Positions 54,615 through 64,000 of a stretch of DNA of 64,000 bases are shown piece by piece. The position numbers were made by a program, and so were the translations under genes. Within the stretch, counting starts at the first letter, position 1. Each line of letters starts with the position of its first letter. The stretch comes from Desmodus rotundus (lineage: Eukaryota > Chordata > Mammalia > Chiroptera > Phyllostomidae): the NCBI RefSeq assembly GCF_022682495.2, contig NC_071392.1, positions 106,382,896-106,446,895 on the forward strand. The letters are read 5' to 3'. Below the pieces are notes generated by a model. It had not been told where the DNA came from and searched no databases. It saw only the letters and a program-made list of their open reading frames with translations.

Positions 54615-55231
54615 TACGGAGGTGGGCAGAATTCTAAATTGGCCCCCAAGATTCCCTTCCCCTGCGGTTTATATCCTGTGCCATACCCACCCCTTGGGTG
54701 AGACTGTGAATGCGATAGAATTCACTCCCTTGATTAGGCTAGGTGAGTGACAAAGGTGAAGGAATTTTGCAGATGTAATTAAGGTCCCAAATCAGTTGAC
54801 TTTAAGTCAATCAACAAGGAGATGATCTTCGCTGGGCCTGAGTGAATGATGAGCCCTTTAAAAGGACTGTGCCCTGTCCGAAGGAAGAGGTTTGAGACAT
54901 GAGAGGGCTTAGGTCAGGGACTGTGGATGGCTGCTAGGGGCTGAGAGTGGCCTCTGGATGACAGCCAGCCAGAAAGCAGGGCCCTCTTGCTTATAACTAC
55001 AAGGACCTGAATTCTGTCAAATACCATGTGAGCCAGAACCAGGACCCGTGCTCCAGGAAGAATGCAGCTCCCGCTGCGCCTTAGCCTCAGCATTGCAAGG
55101 CCCTGAGAAGAGAGCCCAGCCCTGCCTTGCCTGGATTTCAGACCTGCCAAAACCACGAGAGGAGAAATCGTTACTGCTTTAAGACCCTAAGTTTGCGGTG
55201 ATTTGTTGGATAACAGCAGAAAGCTAGTACA
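54615..55231 (+). mobile_element. Solo LTR (MaLR/ERVL type) nested in hAT element
   Basis: GGTGGGCAGAATTCTAAATT (54621-54640), TTTTGCAGATGTAATTAAGG, GTTGACTTTAAGTCAATCAA (54796-54815), GAGCCCTTTAAAAGGACTGT (TATA-like region), GGATGACAGCCAGCCAGAAA and the terminal GTGATTTGTTGGATAACAGC then AAGCTAGTACA follow one LTR end to end, about 615 bases. No retroviral genes. Confidence 0.8.
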
Positions 55232-55286
55232 GCCATAAGGTGGAAATTTTTAGTCTTCTTATGGAAATGTTTGCCAAGCCCCAAGT
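55232..55286 (+). mobile_element. hAT-type element, right part after LTR
   Basis: GGTGGAAATTTTTAGTCTTC and GAAATGTTTGCCAAGCCCC correspond to the 3' terminal segment seen in the intact copy (56085-56128, ending GTATGTTGACCCC). The element thus continues across the LTR. Confidence 0.7.
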
Positions 55287-55439
55287 ACAAAACCAATACA
55301 CCCCACTTCTATAACGTCTCCCTTTCCGAGGCCCCTTAACCATTCAGTCCTGCTATGTCTTGCATCTGTCTGGATGGTTCCCAAGTGTCATCTCCCTATA
55401 CGTCGGGTGACCCTGTGAGGACGGACTGCCCTGACGTTG

Positions 55440-55775
55440 GTTAATAACTTATGTAAATTTCAAGTGTACTGCTTTATAATGCGGCATCTCTGTGTACTGC
55501 GTGCTCACCACCTGAAGCCTAGTCTCCTTCTGTCACCGTAGATTTGACCCCCTTTATCCTCTTCCTGCTCCCCCTCCCCTCCGTTAACTACCATTCTCTT
55601 ATGAGAATGGTTGGTTGTCTCTTATGAGTTTGTTTTAGGTCTGCTTGTTTTTGTGTGCATGAAACGATAAAGTTCTTGTCTTTTTTCATCTGACTTCTGT
55701 CATTTAGCATAATGCTCTCAACATCCATCCATGGTGTTGCAAATAGCAATATTTCATCTTTTTTTATGGCTGAGA
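55440..55775 (-). mobile_element. L1M 3' region, minus strand
   Basis: TTTCATCTGACTTCTGTCAT (55684-55703), AGCATAATGCTCTCAACATC, CATCCATGGTGTTGCAAATA and TCTTTTTTTATGGCTGAGAG match the antisense L1M ORF2 end and 3' UTR. Confidence 0.8.
55590..55611. other. Perfect short hairpin
   Basis: ACCATTCTC, loop TTAT, GAGAATGGT: 9-base perfect arms inside the L1-derived segment. Probably incidental. Confidence 0.7.
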
Positions 55776-55900
55776 GGTGTCACTATTTTTGTTGCGGAAG
55801 GTGATGTCTCTCTCTTTCCCCGAGAGCTCTGGCTGGGCATGTCTCTTAGTAGCTCTGATGACAAGTTTCCTTGTGTAAATGGAGAGAGCAATGCTTCTCT

Positions 55901-56139
55901 CTTAGAGAAGGGGTTGGCAAACTGCAGCCCCTGTGTGCTGTCTGGCCCACTGCCTGTTTTTATAAATAAAGTTTTATTGGTGCACAGCCTTATCCACTTG
56001 TTTACCTATTATCTCTGGCTGCTTCTATGCTATAATGGCTGAGTTGCGTAGTTGTGTCAGAGATTGTGTGGCTGCGGGGCCAAAAATATTTACCGTCTGG
56101 CCCTTTACACAAAAAGTATGTTGACCCCTGTCTTAGAAA
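55901..56139 (+). mobile_element. hAT-type MITE, intact, with 8-base TSD
   Basis: The element (55909-56131) opens AAGGGGTTGGCAAACTGCAG and closes GTATGTTGACCCCTGT, its terminal inverted repeats. The interior holds TAAATAAAGTTTTATTGG and AAAAATATTTACCGTCTGGC. An 8-base target duplication, CTTAGAGA and CTTAGAAA, flanks it with one mismatch, as expected for hAT transposition. It has no transposase. It is a shorter relative of the split element at 54336-55286. Confidence 0.85.
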
Positions 56140-58320
56140 GTGGTGGTGGTTGAACTTACCCCCATTGCTGTACACACATGTGTAAGTACACATGTGCATA
56201 GCTCACGTACGGTGCCTGGTAGGCAGCAGAAGCCTAACAAATCTCTAGTTCCTCTCCTGCACTGCATTCTGTGCAGGAGCACAAAGGGTCATATCACAAG
56301 TGCAGAGGCAGACACCTTTATGTTTTTATTGAATTCTCTCTCTCATTTTCAAAAGAAGGGTTCATGTTAAAAAAAAGGTTCTGATTGGCACTATAAACCT
56401 TATTTATGCTTTAATGTATCCTAAAGTATGTATCCTGCACTATTTTTCCTTCTCTCATAGATACTGATCCGCTATACGTTACCAAACCCAAATGGATTTT
56501 CAAAATCCAATTTCCTTGCTATAATTTTCCATTTCTCTGTTGACTTTTTACACGTGGCTCACATCAGAGCACCTGGGGCCTGTGGCACATTTGGACTTCA
56601 ACCTGTCCAGATAAACGGCTCCCCTGGCTGGGCGCAGGGAGGCGGTGCCGGGTCCTTGGCCTGTGGCTGCATTGCCATCTCCCCTCTTTAAGGTGGGTCC
56701 TCCCCACGCAACAACCCATCTTCTAGCGGCTGAGCCCAATTCCTGGGGTGATGGGAGGCTTAGGAGGGTTTTGATTTCCCCCAAAATGATTGCGATGGGT
56801 TGACATCAGTTAAACGGGCTGCTTACTCTTTCAGACTGAATGAGGTGAGCAGCCGTACAAGTTGTCTTTCGGGGAATCTCTTCCCACCGTGTCTCCTGCA
56901 AGCCATCTGCCACAGACATCTGCGGGGATGGCCAGGTGTCCGTGGCAGGCTACTTTCTGCCAGGTGTTTTGGCCCCAGGGAATTGCGCGGAGACAGACAA
57001 ACATACTTTTTGAACGAGCAGGAATGGCTGCAGTGAGACCCGAGATCGTGGGTTTGACTGATTCATGCCGGGGGTCCGGGGAGACAGCTGGCCCTCTCTT
57101 TCTTCTCTTCCTGTGGCTCTCAGTAGCTGGTCCTTGGGCTGGTGACATTGCTGCTGTGGCTCCTGCCAGTTCCCGGTCCTTTCTGAGTCTCTGGAATCCT
57201 TCACCTTTGCCAACCCCTTGCCTTGTACACTGGAAAACAAAGGCCCCCAAATGAGGAGGGGATGTCAGCCAAGGGGGCTGTATGTACCCAGCTGGCAGCG
57301 TAGGTCGCCGTCAGGGTGTGTGATCCGAAGCTCATAGATACTTCTTCTCCATCTGTTGGTGGAGAAAAAGAAAATGCAGGTAGGAGTGCTTTAAAAATAT
57401 TTATGAAGTTATTTTCTCCCCTGAACAGCTTCTAAAACATATCTCTGGGTCAAGCCAGACCAACAGGAGATGGATTTCTAGAGCGCATCATATTGGTTCC
57501 CAGTGAGTTGCTTTCCCTGAATCGTATGTTTGGGTGATGCTCTCAGCTTATACAGAGAATGATTATGAGAAATTGTCTCATGAAATCGGCCATGCGCCCC
57601 TTGCTGTTGGGTGTCGTTTCTGGTGGTTTCGTAATGGCGTATGGGACTGCTGTTGCCAGCTCTCCTGGGGAGAAGCTGTTGTGTCATCTGAACACCTGGG
57701 ATGGCTATGACTTTCCTGAGCAACTTGGCTGTTGGTGTATGGACGCAGAGTGTCCAGTGTCTGTACTGATTTGCCTCCTCCTCCACCTCCTTCCCCTCCT
57801 TCGTGACCAACAGCAACTCAGACCAAAATAGGTAGCCACCTCTTGGCAGGTGGACATTAAGAGAGCTGCAGTGGCGGAACAGACTTGTGACTCTTTCCTT
57901 CTGTCCTGCTTTTCTTTCTTTTCCTGGTCTGTTTGCTGCTTGCCATCATGCTGAGTTTCCTGCTTCTGTGTTTATCAGGCTGCCTTGCCTGGACTGGAGC
58001 TGCCGATGGGTAGACCAGCTTGACAGCATCCTTTGAATGGAGTGTATGTTCTTCATGTATGCAAAGCACAGGGATACTCCCATGATCCTTAGAGTCTACC
58101 TTGCTTTGCTGGGAGCCCTGGAGTTCCATAGCAGGGTTGTGAACCCTGAGTTACCCCTGAGGTTTACACATACCTATGTGATAACACGCAGGCTTGGGGC
58201 CTGTTTATAAATAGTCTTCTGTAGGGAGGGACAGCATGGTCCCCTGAGGGCTGGCAAATTCTGAAAGAGTGGGGTAGAACCCACAGGTGGACCTGACTGT
58301 CCCAAAGAAAGACAGCTCAC
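56140..58320. other. 2.2 kb of mostly unique intron
   Basis: No repeat was named. Overlapping open frames at 56831-57254 (139 and 130 codons, opposite strands) have no domain signature or splice context. Confidence 0.4.
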
Positions 58321-58324
58321 AATA

Positions 58325-58532
58325 CAGGGTCTGGCACAAATAATGCTCCTTTTTATTACCTAAAAATATTTTGTTACAAAATCATAAGCATGTAAGTCTG
58401 TAACATAACAACATCATACTCCAGCACACCATGTGACACTTTACATGAAATGTTTACATTGCTGTCCATTTCATGCGAGACATTGACATACCCTACCAAG
58501 CACGCTCGATGGCGTTACTGCTGCGGACCCTG
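58325..58532 (-). mobile_element. TIR MITE, copy 3 (mariner-like), inverted
   Basis: The 208-base reverse-orientation copy of the elements at 1223 and 46580. On the plus strand it opens CAGGGTCTGGCACAAATAAT and closes GGCGTTACTGCTGCGGACCC then TG. The left flank is TA (58323-58324); the right is TG, a probable mutation of TA. The interior TTACAAAATCATAAGCATGT matches the reverse of the copy 2 3' part. More diverged than the other two near its right end. Confidence 0.8.
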
Positions 58533-58534
58533 TG

Positions 58535-59284
58535 GAGGGAGAGGCTGCTTTCGACTCCACTGGAAGCCAGCTCCTTGTAGGAGGAAAGAGAGGACTGTGG
58601 TCTGAAAACAAGAGCTGGGTCAGTGGGGGCCCAAGCCCGGGGCTGTGGGACCCCAGTGTCAAAGAGCAGACTGTTAGGAGGGAAAGGCATTTGCTTGCTG
58701 GCTGCGGGTTGGAGTCACCCCCAGAGCTCTGCCCGTGGCAGCAGCAGGATACCCAGGGAGTGGCTGTGAAAAGTGGCTGTCATAGGTCCCCTTAGAGTGT
58801 TGGGGGACCAGGAGGTAAGGAATGGACAACTGACCCAGTAGACTAGGGACAAATGTGACCTTGCTTGGGATCTGTAAGCTGGGGTGCCCAGAGGGATAAC
58901 CGTGAGCCCTCCAAAATCTTGTGTAGAAGAAGGCAGAGAATTGGTTTAGACCATTAATTAAAATTTATCATTGACTTCCTCTCTGAGCTTTGGCACAACT
59001 CTGTGGACGTGTTTTCTGCATTGCACCTTAAGCGGATATTGGTGCTTGTCTTTCCCGATACTCTGCAAACTTCATGAGGGTAAGAAACATATCTGTTGAG
59101 TCTGTGCAGAGAGCCCATAAAAAAGATCTTTGTTAACTGTCCCTAGAATGAGCAAGGGAATGGATTCAAATGGGAGAGACCCAACCATGTTAGAAGTTAT
59201 TTACCTTTCTGCTGTCCTCTCTTCGCCTTGGAAGTGAAAGGTTTGGTTCTTGCTTTGGGGGAGTGCATTCTCTCTCTGGTCCAT
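58535..59284. other. Intron stretch, mostly nothing recognised
   Basis: A possible L2 3' end lies at 59040-59150 (TCATGAGGGTAAGAAACATA). No exon. Confidence 0.35.
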
Positions 59285-59500
59285 TAGAAAGAGCATGGAT
59301 TCTGTGGTTAAGTTGCAATGGATTTAAATCTGGCTCCCACACTTCTCTTCCATGTGACCTGAACAGGTCACTTAACCCCTCGATGCGTCAATGACTTTAT
59401 TTAAAGTAGGGATAAAAGTCTACTTCACAATGTTGTGAGGATTCAGTGAGAGCACGTAAGACGGCATATGCAGTCAGTGCCCGGTGTATTCCTGGCATGG
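59285..59500 (+). mobile_element. MIR SINE, plus strand, near full length
   Basis: AGAAAGAGCATGGATTCTGT, GGATTTAAATCTGGCTCCCA, CATGTGACCTGAACAGGTCA (59352-59371) and GTTGTGAGGATTCAGTGAGA follow MIR head to 3' arm. Confidence 0.88.
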
Positions 59501-60444
59501 AGCAAATGCACGAGAGAGCACGGTTCTCTGCTTGGTCAGGGTGGGCAAGAGTCTGCTGTGGTAACAGCTAACCCTAAGGCTTCAGTGGTGTAAGATAAGA
59601 CAAGCTGCTGTTTTGCTCTTGAAATGTTGAATGCCAGTATTACTGCTTAGGTGACTCTGGCTGGCTGTCATCCAATGACTGTCCCAGGGATCCCGATATC
59701 TTTCTTCCTTTGATGCCAGCACCTTCAACACCAGCTTTGAAGGTCCTCACAGCCTGGACAGGTGAGAAGGATGTTTGTAAGCCATCTGTTTATGGGCTGG
59801 TCCTGCCAATGGTGGATATCCTTGTGTTACGTATTTCCAAGGTGTATCATGTGGTGTATCACCCAGATGCAGGGTGGCCTGTGTGCACCAGAGAGAAGAC
59901 CCGAACGGCGTGCTGTACACAGCGCACTGACCCGGCCACACGCTTTGTCTCTAGCCCTGGAGGCTGATCTCGGCTGAGGATTGGTTCTCAGCAGTGATTC
60001 CCAGGAGCACGGCAGAGGCTGCAGGCGACCTTTGCTGGCAGTCCCAGCGCATCAGGATCTGTTGTAAATGCTGTTGACCTGATTCATTTGTCTCCCGCAG
60101 GCCCGGATCCAGCGGGGTGATGGCAATTTAGGGAAAGGAGGTTGACCCTCTTAGAGCCACTGCAGCTGCTGCTGCTGCTGCAATGTTTTTTAAATTTTAA
60201 ATGCAGTATGTTGGGTTTTTGTATCTGGGGCACTCACTCTGCAGTTCTGGTTGGAGAAGGTTTGTAGAAGTGATTTGGAAGAATCGTTGAGAATTCGTCA
60301 GGCAGACCGTGTGGGGAGGTGGCTTTCTAGGTACAAGTGGCAAGTGCGAGACTTGGAAGAGCAGGTCACGTTGGGGGACTGGTATAGGGTCACGGTTCCT
60401 CTAGTGTGGCTGGCCTGTGTGGGGCATCCCATTAGCATTTTTTG
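59501..60444. other. Intron stretch, nothing recognised
   Basis: A short GCTGCTGCTGCTGCTG run lies at about 60167-60182. No exon or repeat otherwise. Confidence 0.4.
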
Positions 60445-60497
60445 GTTCATTCATTCAATATTTATTAAGCCCCTACTATGTGCCAGAACCATTTCCA
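60445..60497 (-). mobile_element. L2 tail fragment, minus strand
   Basis: TTCATTCATTCAATATTTAT and CCCCTACTATGTGCCAGAAC are the reversed L2 3' end. Confidence 0.75.
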
Positions 60498-60563
60498 CTT
60501 GACGTCTAGTGGAAGTTGGTTGATTGCCTCTCTCCTTGCCTTTCAAAGGTTATCCTTTTCTGA

Positions 60564-60754
60564 CCCCGGCTGGTGTGGCTCAGTTGGTTGGGCATCAATC
60601 CCCAAACCAAAAGGTAGCTGGTTTGATTCCCTGTTGGGCCACATGCCTGGCCTGTGGGTTTGGGGAGGCAACCAATCAATATTTCTCTCCCTCTCTTTCT
60701 CCCTCCCTTCTCCTCTCCCTAAAATCAAAAATAAAATTAAAATACTTTTTTAAA
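60564..60754 (+). mobile_element. Ves SINE, plus strand
   Basis: CCCCGGCTGGTGTGGCTCAG head with A box (from 60576), B box GGTTTGATTCC (60620-60630), middle GCAACCAATCAATATTTCTC, C/T-rich segment and A-rich tail. A possible imperfect target duplication, AAAGGTTATCCTT and AAAGGTCATGCTT, has two mismatches. A third Ves variant: its middle part lacks the GGTCCCCAGT segment of the 17440 copy. Confidence 0.92.
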
Positions 60755-61029
60755 AAAGGTCATGCTTCTCCACTGTATCTGGGGCCACATCTCCTCTGTT
60801 ACCTGCTCCTAACCTTTCCTCTGGCCCTCCCATCCTTCCCTGTTAATCCACATTGGTCACGGCCCTTCTTCTCACAGTTCCCCAAAGCACCAGCAACATG
60901 TGGCTCTCACAAGAAGCTGGGTCCCCAGAGGAGCTGGGTGTAATGGAGGGACATTATAGAACATGACGGAGCTATTTCCAAGTCATGGCCAGACAGGCTT
61001 CCCGGACTGGCTGCAGCCTCCCTAGCCCA

Positions 61030-61195
61030 CGCTGCAATGTGCAGTTACTTATTAGTTTGCTTGTTTCCTGTCAGTCTGACTAAATCGTGGTAGCATGCCT
61101 CTTTTGTAAACCACCATATAGCTGGGACCTAGCACTCTGTTGGATCCATGCTAACTGCTCAATTAAGTAATTGCTGAATTACTGAGTAAACAAAT
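61030..61195 (+). mobile_element. L2 LINE 3' end, plus strand
   Basis: TATAGCTGGGACCTAGCACT (61118-61137), GCTCAATTAAGTAATTGCTG and AATTACTGAGTAAACAAATG follow the L2 3' UTR end, diverged. Confidence 0.6.
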
Positions 61196-61199
61196 GAAA

Positions 61200-62315
61200 G
61201 CCAATGGATATTTCAGTTCCTACCAATGCATCAGCCACGTCCCGTCACAGGACACTTGTCATCGGCCATCACCTTCTGTAGGTTTCTGCTTTTCACGGTG
61301 TTTCTTGGACCTCGCTCTCCCACTCCTTTCCGTCTTTCTCTAGCTGTCCACCCAAAACACCCCACATTTCTCTTACTGTTTAGTGCAAACCAATTTAATA
61401 TGCAACCCACTTCCCAACCTCTGTACTACCAAGCGAGGTTCAGCCCTCCCTCGCCCAGCCCGAGGCTCACTGGGGTGCTGAAGGCCAGTCTCCTGGGTTC
61501 CCATGCGTGGCAGGAAAGGAAGGTGGAGAAAGCTTTGACTTCACTGTCTTTCTCAGGCAGTGTTGTGACCAGAATCTGTATTGAATTTGTCGACAGAACT
61601 TCCACCACCATATACAGAGAGGATCCCAGCGTGGGGTGCATAAGAGGGATTTTGTCCTCCGCAGCCGATGGAGACGATGGCGATGGTACTTGAGAAAGCA
61701 GACACAGGCGGGGGCTTGCAGGGGCTGGTTCCTGTACCTCAAGCAGAGCCATGTTTGGATGTGTGACAGGGACCCAGCAGGCGTTTATGGTGATGGGATG
61801 AGACCTGAACACGAAGGAGATAAGAAAGGGGCAGTGAAGAAGACGGACTGGCCTGAGACCAGGTCTGGGGAGCAGCCAGGATGCCGCTGTAGAACTCAGT
61901 GTAGAAATCAGTGTTGCCTCCGCCTCTGTGTCTCTTGCTGGCTCCCCTGGAATGGCCTTTCTCCTGCTTTCCATCCCCAGAGATGCTCACATTGTTCCCA
62001 GCCCTGATTAGCGCGCCTCTCCCGGATACTGCGGGCTCCTGTTTCTCTGGACGCACTGGCGTTTCCAGTGTTACCTGGAGGGGCTTCCAGCTCATAGCAC
62101 ATGCTTAGTAAATTCTTGTCAAACTCGAACTGACACAGCTTATTGTAAAATAGTGGATGGCTTAGATTTTACAGGGGAAAGCTTTGAACACTATCAACAT
62201 CGACTTTCTCATCTGCCAGGTGCAGGATTGTGTAATTCCTCACGGATTTGATTTCTACTTTATGAAAATGATTTTTCAAGCATTGCTTTTGTAGGGGGGA
62301 GGAGGTGAATGTCGA
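61200..62315. other. Intron stretch, nothing recognised
   Basis: Chance frames up to 182 codons (minus, 61426-61974) carry no domain signature. No repeat I can name. Confidence 0.4.
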
Positions 62316-62319
62316 GAAT

Positions 62320-62480
62320 GTATTCTGTGCTGGTTACTTTTCGTATGTCATTCCTTTTTAATCTTCATGGTGTTTCTGTCCAGTGGACCTTGCCCTCTCC
62401 ATTACAGGAGAAGAAACTGAGACCCAGACTCGGTGGCTGGAGCCTCTGGGCCGAGCTGACCCAGCTCTGCGGAGCTGAGA
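62320..62480 (-). mobile_element. MIR SINE, minus strand
   Basis: GTATGTCATTCCTTTTTAAT, CCATTACAGGAGAAGAAACT (62399-62418) and GAGACCCAGACTCGGTGG are reversed MIR. Confidence 0.65.
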
Positions 62481-62745
62481 TTCATGTCTGGTTCTGCTGG
62501 AGGCCGAAACTAGCGCCCTCTGCCCCCTCCCTGCGTCTCTCCCTGTTGCAGGAAGCAATCACAGAGGCATGGCCTGGCCTTCACTGCTTCCTACTTAGGA
62601 CGAGACGTTGCTGTTTACTTTCTCGGGAAGGAAGATTGAAATCAATGTAACTAGCCTTATTAACTGTTTAAAATAGGGGGGACCTGCAGCTGCCAGCGCC
62701 TTTCCTGAGAGCACCAAAGCAAATATAAAAATCCAATTTGCTTGC

Positions 62746-62763
62746 TTTTTTTTTTTTTTTTTT
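62746..62763 (+). repeat. Poly(T) run, 18 bases
   Basis: An uninterrupted T run 115 bases upstream of the exon. Too far to be the acceptor pyrimidine tract; length is likely variable. Confidence 0.95.
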
Positions 62764-62802
62764 GAATCTCCTCCAGAGTTTAAAATTCAGAGCTGTAAAT
62801 GA

Positions 62803-63013
<211 letters not shown>

Positions 63014-63794
63014 CCACTGTGTTTGGAGTGGTGCTGGGATGTTACTTTGTATGATGTCTGAGAGGGCAGTGCAGAACTTTGTTGGTAGTGAATTCCCCGT
63101 CCCCAGAGGGAAAGAAGGAAGGCTGAGTGAATTCTTCAGAATGTGGTAAGAGTCACGTGTTACGTGGATTTAGGAACCTTTAGGATTTCATTTAGCTTTG
63201 AGAGTCTAAGCTTTAGCTCCAAGTAGGGCATCACTGGATTTTGCCTGGGAGCCAGATAATAATGGGATTTCTGGGGAAGAAGGAGTTTCTGAAGAATTTG
63301 AGGTCGTATTTTCCTTTTCAGGCCTGTGCATATGTAGGGAAACTTGCACAGTGAGAATATTACTTACAAAGTTAATGTCCAGACATCCCGAACACCAGGC
63401 TTATCCTAAACCCATGGGGCTGGAGCTGTAATGTGCGTCCCTGATGGCTGCCTGCGTGAGGCAGGCCGGTGAGGTATGCTCGAGGGGAGGTACACCTGGA
63501 GGAGGTGTACTCAGGGAGAACACGTGCAGGCTGGGGTGGGCCGGGCTGAGTTGAAGCCGTGAGACAGGAAGAATCGTAACTCTCAGAAGGTTAAGTTCAT
63601 CTCTTTGTAAAGTGGGGTCCCTGGGACAGTCGTCAGGACAACTGCTCCTCTATGGCTCCTCCCTGACCAGGGGCTCTCTCTGACCCTCACCCTGACTTGG
63701 CTTTTTACCAACCCTCCTGGCACTCCTCTCAGGCTCCTTTGTCACCTCACTCCGCCCATTAAACGTTGGGGTTCTGCAGGCTCCTTCTGTACTC

Positions 63795-64000
63795 TTCGAG
63801 TGCGTCTACAGAGAAACGGGACCGACAGGCTGTAGAGAGAGATACACATCAGAGGGGATTTGTTACGGGAACTGGCTCCCACGCTCAGGGAGGAGCCCTG
63901 GGGCAAGTCCCGTGACCTGCCCTCTGCAAACTGGAGAGTCAGGAGAGCTGGTGGCGGTGTTCGGTCTGAAGGCCAGGGAACGGGGGTGTTGGGGGGTGGG
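63795..64000. mobile_element. Old interspersed repeat running off the window
   Basis: CTACAGAGAAACGGGACCGA (63807-63826), AGGGGATTTGTTACGGGAAC and TCTGCAAACTGGAGAGTCAG follow a well-known mammalian repeat (an ERVL-type LTR is my best guess). It is cut by the window end. Confidence 0.55.

Noticed and set aside
54615..55231. An endogenous retrovirus with genes
   Set aside because: Only LTR sequence is present here and at the other LTR sites; no gag, pol or env-like frame was seen.
55590..55611. A terminator or regulatory hairpin
   Set aside because: The stem sits inside an L1-derived segment of a mammalian intron; such short palindromes arise by chance.

Overview
The window is vertebrate nuclear DNA from a mammal, almost certainly a bat. 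The bat call rests on four tRNA-derived SINEs of the chiropteran Ves type (3353-3554, 17440-17660, 22331-22542, 60564-60754). They sit among the old repeats shared by placental mammals: MIR, L2, L1M, MER5A, MER20 and MaLR LTRs. Bacterial concepts (operons, ribosome binding sites, CRISPR, phage) do not apply. Repeat names come from remembered consensus sequences, not from a database search.

Only one coding segment can be supported: a 126-base exon at 62879-63004 on the + strand, with good splice signals on both sides. It encodes the start of a MAM domain and matches exon 2 of PTPRT (receptor-type protein tyrosine phosphatase T, PTP-rho), a neuronal homophilic adhesion receptor. Everything upstream (1-62878) is therefore read as the 3' part of the very large PTPRT intron 1, and 63005-64000 as the start of intron 2. 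No second gene, processed pseudogene, RNA gene or CpG-island promoter was recognised. The many open frames of 60-216 codons look like chance frames in intron and repeat DNA.

Layout. 1-3.8 kb: degraded minus-strand L1 carrying a 212-base MITE and a Ves SINE. 3.9-6.7 kb: a MaLR-type LTR, then an L1 with a 5' inversion. 7.3-7.6 kb: a TAATTA-rich block that looks like a conserved regulatory element. 8-28 kb: MIR, L2, hAT fragments, LTR relics and two Ves SINEs. 28-37 kb: an LTR relic, MER20, two MER5A copies (one holding an AGC microsatellite) and MIR. 37-42 kb: mostly non-repetitive sequence with candidate conserved blocks and a G-quadruplex-prone run. 42.6-44.7 kb: an L1 split by an LTR. 46.6 kb: a second MITE copy. 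50-56 kb: MIR, L2, and a hAT element split by an LTR next to an intact relative with an 8-base target duplication. 58.3 kb: a third MITE copy, in the opposite orientation. 60.6 kb: the fourth Ves SINE. 62.9 kb: PTPRT exon 2.

The more interesting points are a three-copy family of about 210-base TIR elements with TA target sites, a twin-primed L1, a microsatellite that grew inside a MER5A copy, nested insertions that give relative ages, and several AT-rich blocks with homeodomain-type motifs that may be intronic enhancers. No previously undescribed multi-gene system was found.
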